A DNA stretch of 64,000 nt, from positions 43,596,793 through 43,660,792 of the forward strand of contig NC_077238.1 of assembly GCF_947179165.1 (NCBI RefSeq), read 5' to 3'. Positions 48,525-57,959 of the stretch are shown here, in pieces. Each line of letters opens with the position of its first letter. The stretch's first letter is position 1. Source of the DNA: Solanum dulcamara. Lineage: Eukaryota; Streptophyta; Magnoliopsida; Solanales; Solanaceae. The position numbers and the translations under genes were made by a program. The notes under the pieces were generated by a model. That model was given only the letters and a program-made list of their open reading frames with translations, was not told the origin of the DNA and did not search any database.

Positions 48525-49525
48525 TTTTGGATCACTCTTCTCCTTCTTCTTCTTCTTCAACGCTTTCTTCAGTTTCATCATTTGTGTCATCTTCGCACTG
48601 CATGAACAACATGCTAGACTCATCTTCACTCCTCTCAAGTGTACTGCCCTCAAGGATTCTTCCATAGCTTGCTGCATCAACTATTTATTCATCATCTTCC
48701 TCTTTAGTGATCACCATGCTTCTCATCAATGCGTCTATTAAGCCAAGGGTGTTTTTAAGAGCTTTCATAACTTCAGCATAACCATCTAGCTATCATTGAT
48801 TGGTGCCTTTTCTTTTCAAGTCATTTATATCATACTTCAAAGTGGTTGCCGCTCCTTCTACCACATTGACTTGCACAAATTATCAATGATATTCGTTAAA
48901 CCCCTCATTGCCTTTTCTGCTACAACCATAAGTATGTTAGGGAGAGACTTTGCAAGCTTCTTTAGTTGGCAATCATTGGAATATTTTACTTCTATCAATA
49001 TATGGTAGGCACTTTGATTATATGGAGGTCGTGATGAGTCTCCTTGTGGAGTCATCATTTCTTCTCTCACTGCTACAAGCTCTGATTTTGTTTTAGTTGA
49101 TGCTTCTCAAGCTGTACGAAGAAAAGATTAATCTCCTAACATTTGTACCTTACACTTATTTATCTGTTGTTCTTTGGTATCTCATTTATTATCGGCATCA
49201 ATCACACCGATAGCTGCTAGAATAAATGTCAAAGGGAAAGAACCGCATATGGGAATGATCCCATAATTTTCTAATTAACATAGGAAAGGGCATAGAGAGT
49301 ATATTTTGGCGTGCCTTTTTTTGTAACTTCGTTGCAAATATTTCCCTATAATTGATATGCACCTCCGTCATTAAGCAACCAATGAGTATGGCAGCTTCAT
49401 AAAGAACTCTTTGATCATTTTTACAAGGCATGAGTTGCGCACATAAAAATTCTAGCCACAGGTTTGCTTCAAATTTGAATTTTTTGATGAGCTATCTATC
49501 CTTCATTTGGGGCCATGTTGGTTGG
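48525..49525 (-). pseudogene. Plant transposon-like protein, C-terminal part
   Basis: A minus-strand coding fragment, open in pieces. The conserved stretch LWLEFLCAQLMPCKND with AAILIGCLM (about 49380-49475) aligns with VWLKIVCSVLLPCKH and VYCLMKG in the Athila third ORF at 55841-57041, so the two are distant paralogues. A central helical part (LKKLAKSLPNIL, 48858-49070) is followed by an acidic end (TEESVEEEEEGEE) and a stop near 48526. A TAG at about 49490 sits where Trp is expected. Element F3 inserted in its coding sequence at 49525, so the N-terminal part should lie beyond the window. It resembles the domain called putative plant transposon protein; function unknown. Confidence 0.6.
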
Positions 49526-51739
49526 TGTAACAACCTGAACTAGGGCCAAGTCATGACACAATGATTAAAATCCTGAAGGATCCCAACCAAGACTCATAGC
49601 ATACATTGCATTAATAAGGTCCAATAAAATATCATGAAATCAAAAACGGAAGATTGGTCTCAATTCTTGAATTATAGAAATAAGTAATGGAAACTCAAAC
49701 CATATGTCCAAATCGAACTACATCAACTCTATGTCTAAACATGCTTCTACATTTTAGACTTGATGGGGGCTTAGGACAAGGTCCTAGCTCACCTGAAACA
49801 TAAAAGATAGTCATATGTGTCACGAAAGTAAAGTCTCGCCCTTGGAGCATGAGGACTCACCAGAATAAGATGATAAGATCAAGATCTATCCAGAGTAGGA
49901 TGAACTTGATCGTCGGCCCCAATATTATGATACAATATAGGTCAAATGTATGCTTTAGTACATGGAATTCACTATGTATGTGAGAAGATGCAAGAACAAT
50001 AAGTATATGACATAATCAATATGAATCATGGAATGCAAGACCAATATCTTTAAAACATAAGTAAAAATCATGAAAGCATTCAATCATTTAAACTCATTGG
50101 TCAATGCCTCAAAATATCATCATCAAGATAAGAACTTTATACCTTTACATAAATCTTTTTATGAGAGATCGTGGACATGTATGAGAGGTACTGTTAACTG
50201 ACATAAACCATGTAAGATATAACATGGACTCCGAATTTTCGCCCATATATCGGAGGAAAGAGGGAGGCTACTTGCCAAGGTAGACTCATATATACCTATA
50301 TGGATCTGCAAAGCTACATGAAGGATTGAGCCTCTACTACGGGTGAACCTTAAATGAATCGAGCCTCTACTTTGGGTGATCCTTTATCCTATAGTGACAC
50401 GTAGTTATGAGACAATGAGATATTACTACGAATCTCTTATCTCAACTAACAGAGAGAGTGCCCATCCCAAGATCCTCTCGGTGCTAGGTAAGCTCTAAAT
50501 AGAATAGACAAATAATGACTCAACATCAAGTGGGAGGGGCCATATCTACTACCCATCCACTATTTATAAAAACATCATCATAGAATAGATCCTTCTCATA
50601 TCATCCGTGTAATCTGGGTGTAGGCCTTCCAGGATTGCGAATCCGTTTTATGAAATATCATTAGGGTCTTAAGTCACCTTCTTCATCAAGGATATTAAGT
50701 CACACTTTCATTAAATTGCTTAAAACATCCTTGAATCATCATTAATAATTTTTCACGAGTTATTCATAGACCTTGAAAATCATTCTTAAGCTTTCATTGA
50801 GATCACTTGATAGTCATGATCAAGACTTATACTTGAAAATAAGGTGAAAACATGAATACAGGATCAATTGACTTGGAAATCATGAAATTAACTTTAAAAC
50901 TTAAAGGATCATAAACTTTATATCAACCCATTCAAAATTTATAAAGATAAGATCAATTGGAAATATAATTGAATATAGTGATAATGCATATCATGAACCC
51001 TAGATATCAATGTAGTAAAAGTTATTAAAAAAAATTCAATTCCATGAAAACAATCATCAATATATATTGAAATAGTGTCATAATCATAATAAAAATCATA
51101 AATCATGTAACTGGAATAGGGATCATAAAACCCATAACAATACATACTTCAATTGATTTAAAAGAGAAGAATTTGTTGGGCTCAATTGGTAAAAGTATCC
51201 TAAGATCCAATTCTCACATACCTTAAGTGAGAAAACCAAAGAAATTTGAAGAAAATTGGGCTTTCAATGGAGAGCTTGAGATTTTTTTTGGGAAGTCTTC
51301 AATGATGTCTTTGAGAGCTTTTGTAGAGAGAAAGAGAGAATTATTTAAATAGGTGAATTATGAGATGATGATGAGAAATTAGGGATTTTGGGTAATAACT
51401 AGATTCGAATCCAAAAATGTTAGGTTCATTAACTACTAAGTAGGGAAATGTCCAAAGTGCCCCCACTTAAAAATTGAATCAAGTAATTTTGTTTCCACAA
51501 AACATAAATCGCACTTGGTCAATGCCATTTATGAACAACACACAAATTTCATTGACTGGATGTGTTTTATGGCTTATTCGGTGATGTAGTGCATCGCGCC
51601 AGATCCCAAACTACTGAGGCATATTTTTGGCACACCACAGGCGCGCCGCGCTAGGCCCTAAAATACCGAAGCCTGTTTCTGGTGCATTGATTTACCTTAC
51701 TATATCATATTTCATTCTTCAAATGCCTGGGATATTACA
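49526..51739 (-). repeat. Element F3 3' LTR, complete
   Basis: 2,214 bases, from TGTAATATCCC (51739) to the degenerate end TTGTTACA (49526; other copies TGTCATGATCC). A purine tract flanks it. Near its start it contains GC-rich palindromic motifs (CATCGCGCC, GGCGCGCC; 51590-51660) that stand out in an AT-rich LTR. Non-coding. Confidence 0.88.
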
Positions 51740-51742
51740 ATA

Positions 51743-51752
51743 TCTCCCCCTT
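51743..51752 (-). other. Polypurine tract of F3
   Basis: AAGGGGGAGA on the minus strand, beside the LTR start at 51739. CATTCGAGAAAGAATGAG lies just upstream, the same type of palindrome as near 22660. Confidence 0.8.
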
Positions 51753-52059
51753 GGGCTCATTCTTTCTCGAATGAGATTCAACTAGCATAAAATGAAAACG
51801 ATAAGAGGACTAGCAACCCATTATGAATGCATGGACACATTAAAATAAAATAAACATGAGATTTTTAACTTAAAACGTAGCTTAAAATCAACTTCATGAA
51901 CATGCATGCACATGAAAAGATATGATAATAACTAGAACTAGGGAATTCGCAAGGATAGACATGAGAAGTTAACACTTCAACTAACACAAAAACTCAAACA
52001 CTCGAGTTACCAAGTAAATCATGGAATAACGAATATGAAACCAATCCATATGAATTTTT
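51753..52059 (-). mobile_element. F3 remnant between gag and purine tract
   Basis: No coding domain is visible. The whole pol gene of F3 (about 4 kb expected) is deleted between gag and the purine tract. Confidence 0.55.
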
Positions 52060-53028
52060 ACCATAACCAAAGGAAACTCATAATATACCAAATAAAGCAG
52101 CCCGAGCCATCTCTCTTCCTCTTCTAGTAGTCACTGCACAATCTCTCTCCCATATCACCATAATTGTAGCAACCCTCCTTACAGGCCATGCATTTCCCTT
52201 GGTTAGTCCTACCATAGCTTTCACAAGGGCGAAATGGACGTCCTTCCTTGCTGAAGTTTTGCATGAGTTACTAGAAAATGATGGATCACTATCAGTTTAG
52301 GCCCTCTTAGCTTCCCTTTTAGATTTCCCTTTCAATTTCTTTTTCTCTATTTGCTCAGCATATGTCATAATCCTAGAAGTATCCATTTCTTTTATAAGCA
52401 TAGCGGTTCGGCACTCTTTTATTACCAAGTCTGATACACCCGAGATAAACTTACTCATTTAAGCGCAAGAGTCAACTACCAATAATGGAACATATTTGGA
52501 AAACTATGTGAACTCGAGGGCATACTCCCTCACACTCATGTTTTCTTGATTGAGATTAATGAATTCCATCACTTTTGCCTCCCTTAACTCAAGTGGGAAG
52601 AAGGGATCAAAAAATGAAATCTTGAAATTTTCCCAACATATGGGACCCTCAAATACTCTTTCGGCCTTCCATTAATTGTACCACATTTGAGAAACACCCT
52701 TGAGTTTCTAGGCCTCCAATTATGCCTTTTCTTCCAAAGTCACTCCCATTATGGGCATCACCTTATATACCTCAACAATGAACTCTTAAGGATCTTCATC
52801 CATCTTTGAACCATGGAATTCAGGAGGGTTCATTCTTGTAAATCCCCTCACTCTAGATGCCGGGATAGGAGCATTAGGAGCCGCAACAACACCTTGGTTG
52901 GTCAAAGAATGAACTAACATAGTGATGACGGTATGGAACTCCGCATTAGTCACTTGTTCGGGGAGAGGACCATTAGCTTGAGGAACTGGAGGAGCTTGGT
53001 CTCCATTAGCATCGACACCTCTTTCCAT
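52060..53028 (-). pseudogene. Element F3 gag
   Basis: It starts at the ATG at 53028 (MERGVDANGDQAPP), about 230 bases after the primer site. The N-terminal part has VRGFTRMNPPEFHGSK, typical of this clade. The capsid part has MWYN, FFDPFFPLELREAKVMEF, NQENMSVREYALEF and KYVPLLV (52480-52700), then a basic stretch with KKLKGKSKREAK (about 52320). Stops at about 52785, 52715, 52706 and 52676 break it; at least the ones after DEDP and within MWYN*WK lie where Gln is usual. It resembles gag of Tekay-like elements. Confidence 0.75.
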
Positions 53029-53254
53029 AGGTTCTCTTCTAGGAGGTATTCTTTAAAAATCACGAAGGAAAATATTTAGGAAGAGAAATACTCAGGGTTC
53101 ACTATATCGCACGACATAGATTATGAAAGAAGGAAGATTATCCTAAAATGTCTCATAGCCTTCTATTAATAGATGTATAATGCTTCACATTGATGTACAA
53201 GAATCTACCCAACACGGTATGTTAGATTCCTTAGAACACTCTTAAACCTTATGC

Positions 53255-53265
53255 TCTGATACCAA
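53255..53265 (-). other. Primer binding site of F3
   Basis: TGGTATCAGAG on the minus strand, 4 bases from the LTR end at 53270. Intact Met-tRNA type. Confidence 0.88.
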
Positions 53266-53269
53266 GTTT

Positions 53270-53419
53270 GTCATGATCCGAACTAGGGATAAGCCGTGAG
53301 ACGGTGATTCGAATTTAGAAGAATCTCAACCAATCCTCTTAGAATACATTGCATTCATAAGGTCAAGTAAAATATCATGAAATTTAAAGCAGAAGATTGA
53401 TGTCAATCATAGAAATAAG
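53270..53419 (-). repeat. F3 5' LTR, inner piece, interrupted by Athila
   Basis: It starts TGTCATGATCCGAACTAGGG and matches the first about 150 bases of 49526-51739. It stops at agaaataag. In the F3 3' LTR the same sequence continues with taatggaaactc (about 49677). The rest should therefore lie beyond the Athila element, to the right of this window. Confidence 0.82.
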
Positions 53420-54798
53420 TGTTGTGGCTACAATTACACACGCAAGTGTACGTAGTCTCTCAAGTAGTAAAGCATCTCTTTCAAGCCAGATATCGAACCC
53501 ACAGGGACCTTGATAAGGCAAACAGTTTCTTTCAAATGCCTACACTAATTATAGTTATGCAATAAGATTAAGATTGTTTGTTACTGATTTTTGGAAGTAT
53601 AAAAACTTTCTCGAAGTAAAGACAATGCAATAGTTATGTATATTAATCAGGCTTTAAGAGATTCCAAGGCTATAGCATAATGTGAAATCAAGTTTACTAA
53701 TATTCAATCTTAGTTTCTGATGGGCTATTTAATTACTCATAAAAAGGGTTAATAATCCAATTATGGTTTTCTGACCTATAATTGCCTATCTTCATTGCCA
53801 ACCTAACTACATCGTTGAGTGGTGATAGGTATGAAATAATAAAAACGCATTTAACTATCATCCTTTATCATAACCAAATATGGTAAATAGGTATGTATCA
53901 CAAGCATCCTATCTACTAATCACGCTAACATATATTAGTATGAACATATTCCTTCTATTCTTTGTTCATCTACCTGTCCTCTTTTGATTTCAAGATAAAC
54001 AACACATATATCTTAATGCTGACCAAACATCAAAATCATAACCACAAGACTGGAAGAGTAATTAGAATAAACAACCCATCTTCCACCAAGTTTAAATTCT
54101 ATTAAACCATGTTTCGTAGCTATAGCCCCAGAATTTGGGTGTTTAGCTACTCATATATAAATAACAACACCAAGGAATCAATTCCATACACATTAAAATA
54201 CAATAAAGGAAGAAAGGAACCTAAGATGTTTTTGTGCTTCTCTTCTTCTTTCTTTTTTCTTCTCTTCTTTTTTTGCCTCCAAAAACGTCTGCCCCGTTGC
54301 CCTAGCACAAGAAACTATTTAAAGTTCTCTTTCAATTATTGAAGGACAGAATAATAAATAATTGGAAAGTTGATGGTGCTGTAGTGGGGCATCGTGCCAC
54401 TATCGCGCCCAGAGAATTTCTGAAGAATTTTGCTTGGCGCTGAAGTGAGGCATCGCGCCTAGAGTATTTCTAAAGAATTTTGCTTGGCACTGCAGTGAGG
54501 CATCGCGCCACTATCATGCCCAAAACATGCCTCATTATGTTGCATCCTGCGGCATCGCGCCACTAGAATCTGTGCAGGTTTGACGCTGCAGTGGCGCATC
54601 ACGCCATTATAGCGCTAGGACTATTTTTCCTGCCTTTTGCTTTGGAAACTTCCTGCATATGTTGGAACTCATACCTTATTGCACACTTGCTTGATATTCC
54701 ATCCAAAATACGTCATTTGGCTTCACTAACTTCTCAGAATGCCACACAACAATGGCCAAACATAGTGCATGGGCTTACAAATGTGCCCAAGATCACCA
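53420..54798 (-). repeat. Athila 3' LTR
   Basis: About 1.38 kb on the minus strand, from TGGTGATCTTGGGC (54798, next to a purine tract) to GTAGCCACAACA (53420). The segment 54370-54690 carries repeated GC-rich palindromic units (TGGCGCGATGCGCCA type). A TATA-like TTTAAATAG follows at about 54318. The stretch near the end (TCCCTGTGGGTTCGATATC on the minus strand) is of a kind common at plant LTR ends. No coding sequence is supported. Confidence 0.8.
54370..54690. repeat. GC-palindrome units in Athila LTR
   Basis: Several units of GCATCGCGCCACTATCGCGCC type, with TTTCTGAAGAATTTTGCTTGGC between them. The core TGGCGC-ATC-GCGCCA is an inverted repeat. The same block recurs at 57400-57720 within the element. 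Confidence 0.8.
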
Positions 54799-54808
54799 CC
54801 CCCCACTT
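54799..54808 (-). other. Polypurine tract of Athila
   Basis: AAGTGGGGGG on the minus strand abuts the LTR start at 54798. The downstream TTCGAGGATGAACAAAAG block is typical beside such tracts. Confidence 0.75.
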
Positions 54809-55840
54809 AGACTTTTGTTCATCCTCGAATAAACACCTAAATTGAGCATAGACGGTCAACCTAGCATGAACCTAAGGCAATCTGTCTCAGATATACCTCG
54901 AGCACCTGGCTACACATGTTCAATCATCTTAACTAGTTCATCACCTCTTAAACTCAAGAATTTACTCTATAACACAGCAAACCCATATGCATCATTTAAT
55001 TGGACATTCTATAGATTATCAAATCCTTATAATTTAACATGTGCATCTCACTCACTTTCTCAAATGATTTCATGTGCGACACAAGGATTTCCATAGGCTT
55101 GCCCTTCGTGTTTTGCTCTACTTATACAAGAATGCAATAGTTTTAGGATTGCATAGGTCTTCATAGGTTGTGATTTAAAATGGTGGGACAGTAAGAATCA
55201 TTATTTGGTACCTTTCTTAAACACTTCAATACATCACCCTTCTCACCATTTTTTTTTGTGGGTCGGATTGATTAAACTACAAAGTGAGGCTCAATAGGGA
55301 TAAGAGAGTAATGAAAGCTTGGGTTTAGTATAAAGCAAGGGAAAATAACCAAGGCTATCTAAGAAATGCCTAGTTTCTTTCCTAAACTATACAATCTTTA
55401 TTTTATTTCGCACACACCTCGGGTAAGTTCTAGCTCTCGATATATCTGCACTGAATACATATAATCCTCACTCACACATAGCACATATACAATTGAAGGA
55501 TAATAACTATTGAATGCCAACTACATAATCATATGAATGAAAATTAAGCATGCATCACCTGAGTCAAATATAAGAATTTAAGTGTCTTAAACTAGTCATT
55601 TCATTTCATAACATACCTTCCCTCACATGCATAGCCTAGTCAGACATCCTTGGCTATCCTTGGCTAAAGAACCGAAAACAACTACCAAGAAATCCAAAAT
55701 GAAAAATGCACTAAAATAAAGTTTCTACAAAGATACAATGATCAATTCCAACTCTCACCCCACACTTAAACAAAGCACTGTCCCAGTGCTCTATAACAAT
55801 GCATAGTTTTAAGAGTGAAAGAAAGAACTCCCTGGATAGC
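54809..55840 (-). mobile_element. Athila 3' untranslated region
   Basis: About 1 kb between the end of the third ORF and the purine tract. Open frames on the plus strand (54842-55096) show no family resemblance. A CACTGGGACAGTGCTTTG hairpin-like stretch is at about 55776-55793. No gene seen. Confidence 0.6.
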
Positions 55841-57041
55841 TCAGTCATCATCTCCTCCAGTTATGGTGGCTGTGTTATCTACCACTATAAGAGCAGTGGT
55901 AGACATATCCTCTGGTTCTTCATCTTCCTCATCTTCTCCCACCTCTTCCATGGTGGGTTCATCATCATCCAGAGGCTCTTGAAAAGCTGTCCCTACCCTG
56001 CATATATGCATAGCACTATCCGTAAGAGGATAGCACTCTGCCAATTCTATCATCTCATCATCCGTTGCTGGAAGACCACCAATATATAATTATAATTCTG
56101 CCATTCCAAACATGCGACCCATCCAACTTTCGTCGCGAGCTTGTCGTTCCCTGTGCTGCATCATGAATCCTTGTTTTGGTCATGTCAACCACCTTACAAA
56201 TCAAATGCGGCACCCTTGGTGCACTTAGATCGTGACTTTCTTCCTCAACTCCTTGATCCCTCAACATTCGGGTTATTATGCTTCCATAATAGAAATGCCA
56301 CCTCTTATTATTTCTAAATTTAAGCATATTGTGACAGATCACCGACTCTACATTTACCTGTAACCCCTTCATCAAACAATAAACTAGGATAACCCTTTCC
56401 TTAGTCACTTCTGACACATGCTTGCATGGCAACAAGACACTGCACACGATTTTCAACCACACTTTGGCTTCACTATTCAAATGTGAATAATGCAGCGTAC
56501 TGTGCCTATCGGTGTCTTTTGCTCTCTCCCATCCTATAATGGAGTTAGTACCACAAAGAGTATGACGAATATCTATGTATGGTGGCTGTTCTTTCATATC
56601 TATAAATTCATTAAAATCATAATGTGGTGTCCCCAAAAACTCATTCAAACTTCTAGTTGAAAAAAGGATAACTTTACCTCGAACCTCTACCTTATTGGTA
56701 CTTGGCTGATCAGTGTTCCAATTTGCATAAAATTCACGGACAAGAGTTAAATTGCACTCACCTTGGTCTTCAAAAATGTATTGAAGACCCATATTGTAGA
56801 CCATCTCGTGAATTTGGGGAAACTCCGTCTGTAGTTTTCCTTCATTCACATATTCATCTCCCATGTATTTAGCTTCTTTCTGGGAGTCAAACCAATTTAG
56901 TCCATACTGCTCCACTACTTGCCTACCAAATCAATGCGGTGGTATCTCTGAGCTTATTTGTCCAGTGGTTAAAGAAGTCCCTATTTTTCGGGACCTCTAG
57001 CTGCCAACTCCTTGGGGTACTTGTTTTCCTTTGGATGCCAT
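55841..57041 (-). pseudogene. Athila third ORF, plant transposon-like protein
   Basis: Minus-strand gene of about 400 codons downstream of pol, the place where Athila elements carry an extra (env-position) ORF. The start is the ATG at 57041 (MASKGKQVPQGVGS). Conserved parts: LVREFYANW, VRGKVILFSTRSLNEFLGTP, DIRHTLCG, EAKVWLKIVCSVLLPCKH, VTKERVILVYCLMKGLQVNV (56058-56915). An acidic end (DDDEPTMEEVGEDEEDEEPEDM) reaches the stop just before 55841. Defects: TAG after VGS, TGA before FGRQVV, a one-base shift near 56170, and TAA near 56090. No signal peptide or membrane span is visible, so an envelope role is not supported. Function unknown. Confidence 0.7.
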
Positions 57042-57059
57042 TAGAGATGAGAAGGGTAA

Positions 57060-57200
57060 TTTAGAAGAAAGAAATTGGATTCTTGGTAATGTGGTTGTTT
57101 GGAAAAGTTCAAAGAGGAGAGAAAGAAGATTTAGTGATGGTTTGGTGAGGTAAATGTTTTGTGGTATGATATGTGTGTGGAGGAAGGTGATTTATAGTAG
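57060..57200 (-). promoter_or_regulatory. TATA box and CT-rich leader before third ORF
   Basis: On the minus strand ACTATAAATCACC lies at about 57186-57198, some 150 bases before the ATG at 57041. It is followed by a leader rich in CT runs (CTTCTTTCTCTCCTCTTTG, about 57100-57120), as in many plant 5' leaders. This suggests the third ORF had its own transcript. Seen by sequence only. Confidence 0.5.
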
Positions 57201-57384
57201 AAATTAGAGTGGAAATTGAAGGGGAAAAGTTTTGGGAGTTTTAGAAATTAGATGGGAAGTTAAAAGGGAAGGGTTGTGGGAGTTTTCGGGTCGGCTAGTG
57301 GAGGAGAAAAAATGGAGATAATGCAGGCAATTGAGGTAATAGAGGGTTTTAAGGTTTTCGTCTGTTTTAAACCTGATATTTAGG

Positions 57385-57730
57385 CTTTTGGTCTGACCCT
57401 GCTAGTGGCGCTGTAGTGGCGCATCGCGCCAGTGTAGCTCCACACTAATTTTTCATAATTTTGTTATGGCACTATAATGGAGCACTGCTCCAGTGTAGCT
57501 CCATAATGAATTTCTGAAGAATTTTGTTATGGCACTGCAGTGGCCCCTCGTGCCACTATATTGCCCAAAACATGCCTCAGTAGTTTGCCTCCTGGCGCAT
57601 TGCGCTACTAGAATCTGTGCAGGTTTTGGAGCTTTAGTGGCGCATCGCGCCAGTGTAGCACCAAGAGCTATTTTTCTGCCTATGCTTCTCCAAACTCCAG
57701 CTTGTTCTACACTGCTACCTGTTGTTCTGC
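57385..57730. repeat. LTR-like GC-palindrome block inside the Athila interior
   Basis: It shares AATTTCTGAAGAATTTTG, GCACTGCAGTGG, GCCCAAAACATGCCTCA, ACTAGAATCTGTGCAGGTTT and the GGCGCATCGCGCCA units with 54370-54690 of the LTR, in the same order and orientation. It lies upstream of the third-ORF TATA box, as the LTR block lies upstream of the LTR TATA. Confidence 0.8.
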
Positions 57731-57756
57731 ACATGATATTTCACAATTATATAAAC

Positions 57757-57955
57757 AGCTAGGTGGGTTGCCTCCCATCTAGCACCTTATTTTTGGTCGT
57801 GGCTCGACGCAATATATATATACATATAGTCGCAACATGAAAGTCTATTTTTAAAGAAAAACAAAATTTCAAACTACAAGTCCTATGTTATGATACACAT
57901 CACGGTTTGCCTCCCATGCAGCGCCTTATTTTCCATCGTGGCACGACCTAGCTGT
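57757..57955 (-). repeat. Two copies of a post-pol Athila motif
   Basis: On the minus strand GGTGCTAGATGGGAGGCAACCC (57768-57789) and GGCGCTGCATGGGAGGCAAACC (57905-57926) are each preceded by a CGxGCCACGAyxxAAAATAA block. GGGAGGCAACCC just after pol is familiar from Athila elements of other plants. Here it is doubled, about 135 bases apart. Confidence 0.65.
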
Positions 57956-57959
57956 TGGC

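Noticed and set aside
54109..55096. Plus-strand open frames in the Athila LTR and 3' region as genes
   Set aside because: They lie antisense to the element with low-complexity Phe/Leu stretches from TTC runs, and show no domain.
55841..57041. An envelope gene making the Athila element retrovirus-like
   Set aside because: Only the position after pol fits. There is no signal peptide, membrane span or cleavage site; the sequence looks like a soluble transposon-like protein.
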